Of a DNA stretch of 64,000 nucleotides, positions 13,067 through 22,190 are shown one piece after another (position 1 is the stretch's first letter; every line of letters begins with the position of its first letter). A model generated the notes under the pieces. That model was not told the DNA's origin and ran no database searches. It was given only the letters and a program-made list of their open reading frames with translations. Both the position numbers and the translations under genes were made by a program. This DNA comes from Lineus longissimus (Eukaryota; Nemertea; Pilidiophora; Heteronemertea; Lineidae). The DNA lies in the NCBI RefSeq assembly GCF_910592395.1, contig NC_088313.1, positions 3,536,501-3,600,500 on the forward strand. The letters are read 5' to 3'.

Positions 13067-16000
13067 ATCGCTCAACGAACAAAATGAAGAGTATTCCAAG
13101 TTTGTGGCAACTTTCCTTTCTAGTCTTTCTCTGCGTTATTATCAGCTGCTCAGGATGTTACATACGTAACTGCCCTCCTGGAGGAAAAAGAGGTTTAAAT
13201 GATCACGTTTTAGGACAAAGACGGGTGAGTGCTAAGTCAGCGAATCACTTATCAAACCTTGAATGAGTTAAAGATATCAAAGCTTAAACATTGCCCCCAG
13301 AACGATTTCCTATGCCTATGACGACGTACCGGCAGTGAATGTCAATCCTAAAGTCTCCTCCTTTCATGAAGGATGGATTACGTACAACGACGGTAATATA
13401 AGACCGGTGTGACAGCGGATATAGTCCCCCTGGAGTCATAGTCCGGTAGCATTGTATTTGACCAATTAAGCAGCATGATCTATTGTACCGCTAACCCTAA
13501 CCAAAACATTTAGCAATGCGGGCTATTGTTACACGGACTATCAGCCCTAGGACTACTATCCCCGCCACACCGGCATATCCTACACTGGGGCCATTATAAG
13601 GTGCAACGCACATGCGTCGTTCATTCTCGGCCAAAGTGAAGCAACATGCCAGTTTTCTTGTTGGGCCAGACGGTGATCAGAAACGTCAACAGCCAATTCT
13701 GGGAGGGAGAACAATATCCCTTGCTAATTTTAACTGATTGGAGGGCCAAGTTCATAAAATACGCCAACACAATTAGGATCAAACAGGCACATTAACCATC
13801 ATGACGCTTTATATGAAGAGCTACAACCCAGTGCCAACCTTCGCTTCAGTTGAATATCTTTCATCATATTCAGAACACTAATGGCGGCAATCAACACCAC
13901 TATAGGTGAACATTGGGCAAATTGTATCAAATTGATACACCGGTCACTTATCTCATCAAAGAGAACCAATGGTATGCAGACATTTCCTGATTTTATTGTG
14001 TAAATGCTTGGAGTGTCAGCGGGCTTACGTGCTACTTTGAGCAACTGGAAGATAGCAATAGCTGGTTACCCGGGTTTGCTACAGTGAGATTTTGGTCTGG
14101 TGATCAAACTCAGCTGTTGTATGTATGTTAGCGAGGGTTCATACCATTTAATCGACATCAATTCGTTTCCCAGTCACCAGTCCTTCAATACCATACCTTA
14201 GAAAGTTGGTAATATAGGCCGGAAAGACAGGGGCGGATAGTTGTGCGTGATGCTTAATAAACTGCCCGAAGGTCGCTGGCTGCATTGAGCTTTGGTGCGG
14301 GGATCAAGCTCAGGGACCAAATAACTACCTGATTTCTGTATATTAGCCAGGGTAATCACTCTCTCATCACATTCATTTCTGAGTGCTTATGGTTATCATA
14401 CAAAGTACGTGACATCTCATATGGCAGGGGTAGAGGATTTTGCCTTTTCTTCTGAGCTTTTGGTACTGCTGGTGGGCAGAAGGCTAAGCGAAGTTGTTGC
14501 TACATTGTATATGGCTTTAGGAAATATGACAATGATGAGCTCACAGGCTTTTTTTCTTTTTTGTGTATGCCATCGGGTGCCTTTTTGCTTCCTTTTTCAC
14601 TCAAAGCCATCACCCTCTTTTGTGTGAAAACAGAGCGGCATTGTGCAAATGCCTTTATCCAGTTTCTACTGCCGTAATCTGAATCAATATTGTTGTTCGA
14701 CCATATTCATTTCCCAATAAATGTACCTTTATAAATATCTCATGAAAAAGAAAAGACTGTTCATGCGAGGTGGAAAGATTAGAATTTTTAAAGGACAAAT
14801 GAAGGATACAGCATCTCGATCCACCAAAGACGTATTCAGTGTCATGTTCGTGAACAATCTTGCTTGTTTTTTACAGGCCTATTTTTCAAAAGTTTCTTTA
14901 TTCATATTTTTCAGTGCATGTCATGCGCAAAAGGCGCTGGAATTTGCGTGGGACCAGACATTTGCTGCGGACGGGAAATAGGATGTCACATGGGTACACA
15001 ACTAAGCAGTGTCTGCGCAAAAGAGAATGAATCGCCGACGGCTTGTTCGGTACCCGGGCGGCAATGTGGACCAAATAACCAAGGGAAATGTGTGGCAAGT
15101 GGCATTTGTTGTACCTCAGGTAAGCTTTGTATGATCTCACCAAATTGTAATGGAATATCGTGAAAATATCCCCACTTGGTTTTCAGAATGGACTGAGCGT
15201 CAAAGCTATACGTGTTGTATAGCTTTGTGCGTACGTTTGTGCACCGCGCTTATGGCATGAATAATGAAAGCGGGAAACAACAGAAACGGGATTGGTGACC
15301 TGTGATGGGACAACAAACCCAGCTAACACCATTGGGATACTAGTGTTGCATTTCAAATGACAGTTTGTCGGTCTCGGTCGGCATTGTATCAAGGTGAAAC
15401 GATGGTAGTGTCCAAAGACGATCTGAGTCTTGAATGTCCTTCCCTGGGCCGTTTTTAAGAGCTTAAAAGCTAATAGGAACATAACGCAGACGTCTTAGTC
15501 AAATCACCTGTAGAACAACGGTTCTATATCAAATAGATGTACTTCGTAGCAGGGATTGTCAGAAAGTACATCTAATCAAGAAGGGATAAGGCGCTAATGA
15601 AATTCGACTCAAATTAATAAGTAGTTGTCGCGTGTCTTCGAAGTTAAGCTTCAAAAGCTTTCACTGATAGTGAATGATCTAGTAAACACATTCTCCAGCT
15701 GTTGCTACGAAAGGGTCCTGCAGCCAAGTGTGCACTACACACACTCGGCAAACGATTTGATCGCAGCCACGTGTGGGTATTACGCTGCGATGAGCGATAC
15801 AACAATCGCCTGTCCATCGCTGGACATTTTTGATCGCAGCGATGACCGATTCTCATCGCAGGCTGGGCAATTGCGATGACCCTGCAAACAACCTTTTTTG
15901 CAGGCGAAAAAAATCGCTTATTTGCAGTGCGCGCTCAGCTATGGTCGACAAAAGTTATCATTCGTGATTTCGCTTACCGGTACTTTGGCACTGTTTTTCT

Positions 16001-16128
16001 AATGTTTTGTCCCGTTTTGTTTTGTTGCAGATACATGTGCGAGCGACGGAATGTGCCAGGGTGGAGAGGACTTTAAACCGCAACTTGTCCAACTTCTTCA
16101 AGCGCTACTCGAAAAGCGATCACGATAG
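13067..16128 (+). CDS. vasopressin/oxytocin-family preprohormone with neurophysin
   Basis: This encodes a secreted neurohormone precursor whose peptide acts on vasopressin/oxytocin-type GPCRs. Coding exons are 13084-13224, 14915-15119 and 16031-16128, giving 147 residues with matching phases (0, then 1). Residues 1-24 are a signal peptide. Residues 25-33 are the nonapeptide CYIRNCPPG, followed by the amidation and cleavage signal GKR. A spacer, GLNDHVLGQ, ends in a second dibasic RR. Neurophysin starts at residue 48 and has all 14 cysteines in family spacing, including two CC pairs. The tail after the last Cys is short and leucine-rich (LVQLLQALLEKRSR), recalling the copeptin core. Intron 1 falls just before the first neurophysin Cys and intron 2 just after the second CC pair, as in vertebrate genes. 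The start codon is chosen by its signal peptide; an acceptor at 13066 implies an upstream 5' UTR exon. The peptide is lophotrochozoan-like in Arg4 but has Tyr2 and Pro8. Confidence 0.95.
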
Positions 16129-16322
16129 TGACAAGTGGAACCAAAAGTTACACTGGTCATGAATTAACATGTGCCGACATCTGCACATGAATTATGAAAC
16201 AATAGATTTGCTATCTGTTAGTATTTTTCCTGACCATCTTGGGAAGCGGGCAATGTACTCAGACAAATCATCAAGCGGAAAGCAATACCAGTAGGCCTTC
16301 TCGGGTACGTGACGTACTGTGA

Positions 16323-16330
16323 TGACGTCA
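16323..16330. promoter_or_regulatory. consensus CRE palindrome TGACGTCA
   Basis: This is a perfect 8-base CREB/ATF site about 195 bases downstream of the neuropeptide stop codon. A second copy at 16511-16518 lies in a diverged duplicate of the surrounding sequence. Function is inferred only from the motif. Confidence 0.35.
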
Positions 16331-17944
16331 TTGCCGATTCAGAAAGGAGGCGTGGGGATTAACTCCATGCACGCGGTGGCTGTTGACAAATTGGCTCGAA
16401 ATCTATTTACCTTCTCTTCTCCCAAAACATCTTTGAACAGTATGCAGGTTCTGAGGAATGAATAAGCTGAATGGAATGCAATATGAACTCGTCCAGGTGG
16501 TGTACTGTGGTGACGTCAAAGCCAGTCGAATCATAAGCAGATTATCTCCACGTGCACGCAATGTCTATCGACAATACGGCATGACTAGAAACTTCATCTC
16601 TTTAGCCGATTGAACCCCCAACCCCAACACCACGCCCACCCCTGCCCCCGCCCCTGCTTCTCAAACTAACGAGGCCTGAAGAGTTTGCAGAAATGGTTAG
16701 TGGGTCATGTCGGTGAGACAGAAGCAATGCTGTTTCTCAGCAGGAGTACATAAAATCAGAATATAGCAATTGACTTTGCTAGATTTCCTATTTCGGCAGA
16801 TGAAAAAGCTATTTCTTCTGTTCATCACGGATGTCGCTCTCCATCCGTGTACATGTAAAATTAAAGGAAGAAGAATGAAACGTAGTTGCGACAGCGCTCA
16901 ATGCGAGTGAACCAGGTTATTAGTAAAGGATATCCCAGACAAAAGGCAATATGTCTTTTTTAAGCCAATGTAATACATGTAGAATTGTAGAAAGGTTAAA
17001 ACTATGTGAAGAAACTGTAGTGAGCTGATTTATCAAACTACATATTGTCCCCTCAAAAATAAATAGCCTTCCAATTTGCATTAGTAATTGAATAAAGCCA
17101 AAAAGGCATAAGCGACTATATATATTTTGGATAGAACGTTTTCCGTTGTGACTCTCAAGGTCTCCGAGTTTGACTTTTGTCGCCATGGGAAATGCTACGT
17201 CGTCCTAGCAGGATGCGACGGCCTCTGACCGGTTTCGCAGTGTTCTGATAGTTGGCAACTGGATCTAGATTCAGGGATATCTGGAGCACTGGAGTGATGA
17301 CGACGTGGGTAACACGTCTGTCTGGACAACTGGTCTATGGAGATTTTCTACAAGCCCTCGGAAATAGTCTGGGCGAAATATTCGAGTCGGAGATCTGCAA
17401 GAGTAGCTCTTGAATATTGTCATAAGCGAATGATGGCTCTTGGAAATTGTGTTTCTGACGAATGGTTTTCAGTGTTATGCTAGCTTTCAGAATTGTCCTG
17501 TGTATAAAGAAATGATATGACACAAAAGTTAGTCCTGAAATATCTACTTGGACGCAGGTCCTCTCCTGGTCCTCTCAGACTACGGCCAAAAGTATTTGTG
17601 CGCGCCCCAGCATGATCTGCCTCTTGCTCGAGCTTGTCAGAAAGCCGTACGCTTGGAATTCGAGAGGCATATGTCGGTCCCACCATAGAGAGGTTCTCCC
17701 TGGTCCTACGCAGCGACCGCAGGGACTTGGGTGGGCGCGCGCAAATACGCCTAGAGGAGGTTTACTCGGTCCAAGTCTTGGGTTCTTCTCAGAAACAATG
17801 TTTATGAAAGCAAGCCTGGAGTATTCTGTGCAATAAGCAGATTAGAAACCTTTCCAAAAGTGCATTTCATCAACCATGGTGATTGTGAAAATACTCATGT
17901 ATATTCCAACAAAAAAGGGAAAAGGGACTAATAAATACTGATAT

Positions 17945-18101
17945 GGTATGCGCCTTCGGGTTCAAACCCACTAGGGAGTTATCCCAGAGCCCCCGAAACG
18001 CCAACGCGAACAGCTGTCCCATCGTGGTGATCAGGAGCTCGAACAATGGGAAAGCCGTTCACGTTGGCGTTTCGGGGGCTTCGCGAAAACTCCCTTATAC
18101 C
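17945..18101. repeat. foldback element with long GC-rich inverted arms
   Basis: The outer ends (GGTAT... and ...TATACC) and an internal arm of about 24 bases around CCCCCGAAACGCCAACG are repeated in inverse orientation across the element. One arm contains a GGTTCAAACCC word resembling a tRNA B box, but no A box or cloverleaf was found. It is most likely a MITE. Confidence 0.65.
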
Positions 18102-18429
18102 TTTGTTTGCGTCTGCGTGTAAATACAGCTATCCACCAGCCATGCTAGCTTACTATCAGATTCACGTCTCCATGTTCTTTTCCATCTTAGAAGTCTGTAG
18201 AAAGACAAAAAACGCAGTACCCCAGTAAGGCCTGCATGTCCACCAGCGTCTGTGGTCTTCATTATTTCACTGCTTCTGTTGCCAGGGAACTGCTAGATAT
18301 TTCCTTCTTTTGTAAATCTTCTTTGTATCAAGAAATAGTGATATTTTCTGGACAATAAATGCGTTTCGGACTTCTTTCTTTGCAATCCACATCGGCCTTG
18401 TTGTAAATCAACTTGTTCAGTGAAGATTG

Positions 18430-19030
18430 CGTCGTCCACAAGGTAATGTTTCGGCCAGGTTGGATCAAGAGGATAGGTATGTCACAGCCAGGACGGATCA
18501 TGACGACGGCTGGCGACCAAAGTTATGTCACAGCCAATTCGGGTGAAGACGGTATGTCACAGCCAAGTCGAATTAAGACGGCTGGCGACCAAGTATATTC
18601 AGCCAAGTCAGATCAAGATGACTGGCAACCAAATTAAAGCTATGTCACAGCCAAGTTGGGTCAAGACAATAGGCGACCAAAGGTAATACCACAGCCAAAT
18701 CGTATCAAGACAGCTGGCGACCAAAGCTATATGTCACAGCCAAGTCGAATTAAGACGGCTGGCGACCAAGTATATTCAGCCAAGTCAGATCAAGATGACT
18801 GACAACCAAATTAAAGCTATGTCACAGCCAAGTTGGGTCAAGACAATAGGCGACCAAAGGTAATACCACAGCCAAATCGTATCAAGACAGCTGGCGACCA
18901 AAGCTATATGTCACAGCCAAGTCAGATCAAGACGGCTGGTGACCAGATGTATGCATAATGTTACAGCCACGTTGGATCAAGACGACTGGCGACAAAATTA
19001 GTGGCCAAGTCGGATAAAGACAACAGGCGA
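18430..19030. repeat. minisatellite of 41-48 bp monomers with a 177-bp higher-order unit
   Basis: Monomers carry the common core AGCCAAGTC...ATCAAGACGGCTGGCGACCAA. Four consecutive monomers (18553-18729) are repeated next door at 18730-18906 with hardly any difference, so the higher-order duplication is recent while the monomers themselves have diverged. An open frame running through the left part is a by-product of the repeat and is not called as a gene. Confidence 0.85.
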
Positions 19031-19946
19031 CCACAGCAAAATAACTGTTATCCTCCAGAGGCTAATTCCTTTTGGAATGTGTGCAAATCCGAAATGATAA
19101 GGACCATTTGCATTTTCGTCACACAGAGGACGTGTCTGGCTGTTCTAGGCAGGCTTTACTACCAGTTAATTGTTTAATAGCAATGTAGATCAGGGACCAA
19201 GGACAGTTCCGCAGCCAAAACATATCCATATGTCACAAGAAAGTAGACCGAGTGAACAAGGACAGTTTCACAGCAAAAGTACTGATTTCACATCCTTGTC
19301 ACAAGACTTCAGCCACAAGGACAGTTTCACAGACAAAGCACCGATTTCACATCCACACCCGTCACTGTTGGGTCGTTTTCCCCCCCAAGCCTCGTTTCAC
19401 ATGTTTCGTCGCTAAGATCGGGTAATGCTAGCTATTTTACATTGAAACTTTTCCCAAGCCCAGTTGGGATCCAGGACGCCCGGCCTATGGAGGTTGCGGG
19501 CCAGGGGTACGATACACTTCAAAAACCCTGCGGTACCAAAAGAATTAAAAAGAGAGATTCTACTGAACTTCAAAATAGCATACTTTTACATGACAAAATC
19601 TTATTTTAATGAATCAATGCTGACATTCTGCCATGAGATACACCACCTCAGAAAGCATGGAACATGGACATAATCACATCATCCAGCCAAAGGCAGGAAA
19701 ATATTTTCAGAGTCACGAAGTATGAGATTGTGCCATTCAAACTTGTTAAAATAGGTAAACACTGTGGTAGTCTAAATGTTAGTAGCCAACAGGTTCCTCG
19801 TTCATCAAAAATGATGCCACATAATATTGTTCCGGGCATACATGAACTGTCCCTACATGAACTATAAAATGTTTTCCCAAGTAAAAGTAAAATCTTCACA
19901 ATAGTTTCAGGAAGCTACTGTTCAGGAAACTGCTGTCCTTTTAAAT

Positions 19947-20190
19947 AACCCGTGTTATATAGTAACCTTCACGTCATTGCACCACAGATCGAGGATCTAC
20001 AATGATGACTCGATTCTGCCACAGTCACTTTATGATAGTCATTGCAGTTTCTAAAGGTTTCTTGACAAATAACCCGTGTTATAGTAACCTTCACGTAATT
20101 GCACCACAGATCAGAAGATCTACAATGATGACTCGATTCTGCCACAGTCACTTTATGGTAGTCATTGCAGTTTCTGAAGGTTTCTTGACA
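19947..20190. repeat. two-copy tandem repeat, about 123 bp each
   Basis: The unit from about 19947 to 20069 is repeated from about 20070 to 20190 with few changes. Both copies include the words CACCACAGATC and ATGATGACTCGATTCTGCCA. It lies downstream of the CCDC12 3' end. No coding potential is apparent. Confidence 0.85.
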
Positions 20191-20448
20191 TGGCTTTGAC
20201 GTTGAACTCATTTCAGACTCAAGAGTAGATCATGCACTGACTATACCACTCCCTGAAGTCCCTCCTTAGTCCTTACATAGTTGAGTTTAACAATGAGTTA
20301 TACTTTCTTTACATCTGTAGTGATTAACCACTACACCATACCACTTTGTTCTTTTCTCTCCCAACTCAACGGTGGTCATTCCATCATCCTGTGGATCAAC
20401 AACAACAAAATATAGTCACATCCGATGATTGACATCCACAGCGACTGC

Positions 20449-20454
20449 TTTAAT
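20449..20454 (-). other. polyadenylation signal ATTAAA for CCDC12
   Basis: On the minus strand this reads ATTAAA about 38 bases past the CCDC12 stop codon. It is a common variant signal at a plausible distance. Confidence 0.45.
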
Positions 20455-20491
20455 TCATGTTGTAAAAATGTAACAAAGTCACCCATCAACC

Positions 20492-20989
20492 TCAATCATC
20501 GTCCTCATCTGCTGCAGGTTGCACTGCAGCACTGACCACACCAGCAAGATCCTCATTTCCCATTTGCAGCCGATCTCGAATGAGCTCCGCAATGGCACGT
20601 TGCGTTCTGCGATCCAACTTTTCTAACTTCTTCGCGACATCCCTTTTCAAATCCCAGTCCGGTTTTCTCGGTGCAAGATTCACCAAATCGACTTCCTCAA
20701 CAACTGGCTCAGGTCTAGCAGCTTCTAACTGATCTTTGACTTTGTCCCCAACCTCAACCGGCTTGGGTTTTTCAACTTCAACACTTTGTTCTTTCAGACG
20801 TTCATCCTGAGGTTTGTAGCTCCTGAAAATCGGTTTTGGGAGGGATTCGCCAGAATCAAGATTAGCCCTCTTGTCGGGAGGTTCATTAACGTCCCCTTCC
20901 AACTGTCTTTGTCTATCTCTCATTGCTTTTAAACGTTCTTTTCTCTTATTTGCTTCATCTTGCATTTTTCCAACTTCTGTGGAAGCCAT
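20492..20989 (-). CDS. CCDC12: CCDC12, coiled-coil domain-containing protein 12 (spliceosome-associated)
   Basis: This encodes a 165-residue protein; human CCDC12 is 166 residues. CCDC12 belongs to the cwf18 family and is found in activated spliceosomes in the nucleus. The N-terminal third is a charged helix rich in K, R and E. The C-terminal core with EEVDLVNLAPRKPDWDLKRD and the stretch KKLEKLDRRTQRAIAELIRDRL is nearly unchanged from vertebrates. The tail is acidic (DEDDD). I start at the ATG at 20989 because homology begins there (MASTEVG). The frame stays open to an ATG at 21124, but that extension is encoded by the arm of a foldback element. The gene has no intron, unlike its intron-rich neighbours, so it may be an old retrocopy or may have lost its introns. 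A TGACGTCA lies 39 bases upstream of the start. Confidence 0.93.
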   Translation of the reverse strand: MASTEVGKMQDEANKRKERLKAMRDRQRQLEGDVNEPPDKRANLDSGESLPKPIFRSYKPQDERLKEQSVEVEKPKPVEVGDKVKDQLEAARPEPVVEEVDLVNLAPRKPDWDLKRDVAKKLEKLDRRTQRAIAELIRDRLQMGNEDLAGVVSAAVQPAADEDDD

Positions 20990-21037
20990 GTTTGCTGAAA
21001 GGGTTTTCTGTGGGAATCCCCAGTGAATGACGTCACG

Positions 21038-21460
21038 CATGTGAAAATACGCGTTTTGGTGAAATCCGGAAAAAACTAATGAGGAAGGTTTACTCATTTG
21101 CATAATGTATGAACTTCGGAACAAGAAGCGCCACTATCGGTGCTGAGACAAACCAGGCTGGTGGGAAAAATTTGTACCGCGTTAAAGGGACAATATAGGA
21201 AGCAGATAAGCAGGCAAGATAAAGTAACACAAATTCGCCAATAGGGGTCTCTCACATCTCACTGATCGAAATGATTCACGCTTTACGAGGAATAGTGCTG
21301 AATATTAATCAAAAAGTTGCATATTATTCCCGCCAAAAAACAGCTGCTGCACCGATAGTGGCGCTCCTAGGTTCCGAAGGTGTATTATGCAAATGATTAA
21401 ACCTCCCTCATTCAGTTTTATTCGGATTTCACCAAATCGCGAAAAATACACGTGCTTCAT
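21038..21460. repeat. foldback element with inverted arms of about 110 bp
   Basis: The left arm (about 21038-21144) and right arm (about 21347-21460) align as imperfect reverse complements over nearly their full length. Shared blocks include GGTGAAATCCG, CATTTGCATAAT, CTTCGGAAC and GCGCCACTATCGGTGC. The spacer is about 200 bases and contains TTAAAGGGACAATA. The left arm supplies the open frame that extends CCDC12 upstream. It is probably a non-autonomous transposon that now lies within the CCDC12 promoter. Confidence 0.8.
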
Positions 21461-21740
21461 ATTTGTAGAGTTTGTTTTTTATGTGAAAAAGGAGGTAAGC
21501 AATGAATGTTCTTTTTATTTATTTATTGGGTATTGTTCGATTATCACAGAGATCCAAAAGAATTGATTAGTTTGAAGGATAAAAGCTTGTAAAGGTGGGG
21601 CTTTTGATCATGTCCGAAAATAGGAACCAAAATAAAGCACTGGGGGACTGGTGCATTTCGATTGTCGTATGTCATTTGTTAACTTGTTGCATGATAGCAA
21701 TATTTTGAGGATCCCAGCCCACGGCCATACCATATGAACT

Positions 21741-21983
21741 ATGCCCCTTGCCAAAAAAGCTGACTACGAGAATGTTGCCCCCGAATCTAATTTCCCACTT
21801 AGGGATGCCCTCGATCCCTCCCGACCCAGCATTTGTAGGGCCCAGCCCCAGGCCGTGCCTTGTGCTTTGGCCTGGGAGAGGGATCAACATTCAACGACAA
21901 CGTTACATTCCCCAGCCCAGGCAGAGACATTTCGTCAGTGACAAAAGCGCCAGCCAGGTCAGCTCTTGTCCGGCAAGGGGCAT
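21741..21983. repeat. inverted-repeat element (MITE-like), LYAR upstream region
   Basis: The ends carry ATGCCCCTTGCC followed by AGCTGAC on the left, and GTCAGCTC followed by GGCAAGGGGCAT on the right. A second, inner hairpin is built on GATCCCTC and GAGGGATC. No open frame of interest is present. Confidence 0.6.
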
Positions 21984-22190
21984 ATTGTACATTTTTATGT
22001 ATGATTTGGCCCAATGACATGACATGAGTGTGACACCGCACCAACAGACCGGTCGTACTTTTTTGTTCGGGAAGGTTTCGCAATCCTTGATACAAACTCG
22101 TCTCCGGGCCCAAACTAAAGTTTATGGTAAATTGACATATTTTACAACCATCTATAATTTGTTTTTCAAGGTCCTTGCTGATGCCTCGAG

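Larger units (their letters stand above)
16129..20448. other. intergenic region with 3' UTR, CRE-like sites and minisatellites
   Basis: The left part presumably holds the 3' UTR of the neuropeptide gene; no clear polyadenylation signal was assigned. Two full TGACGTCA palindromes (16323-16330 and 16511-16518) sit in what looks like an old tandem duplication of about 185 bases. Further right are a foldback element (17945-18101), a minisatellite (18430-19030), a looser repeat of about 60 bases near 19200-19360, and a two-copy tandem repeat (19947-20190). No gene was recognised. Confidence 0.6.
20990..22190. promoter_or_regulatory. shared intergenic region of divergent CCDC12 and LYAR
   Basis: The 1.2 kb between the two start codons must contain both promoters. 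It carries a TGACGTCA at 21028-21035 close to the CCDC12 start, a large foldback element (21038-21460) with an octamer-like ATTTGCAT in each arm, and a second inverted-repeat element (21741-21983). No TATA box was recognised. A pyrimidine tract and TTTTTCAAG ending at 22170 could be the acceptor of a LYAR 5' UTR intron. Confidence 0.5.

Noticed and set aside
17545-17775. GC-rich imperfect inverted repeat around GTATTTGTGCGCGCCC
   Set aside because: The arms pair only in patches, so I could not define ends. It may be an old foldback element but is too weak to annotate.
20990-21124. Upstream ATG of the CCDC12 frame as the true start
   Set aside because: The 45 extra codons come from an inverted-repeat arm, have no family homology, and the 165-residue form already matches the usual length. 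Kept only as a possible isoform.
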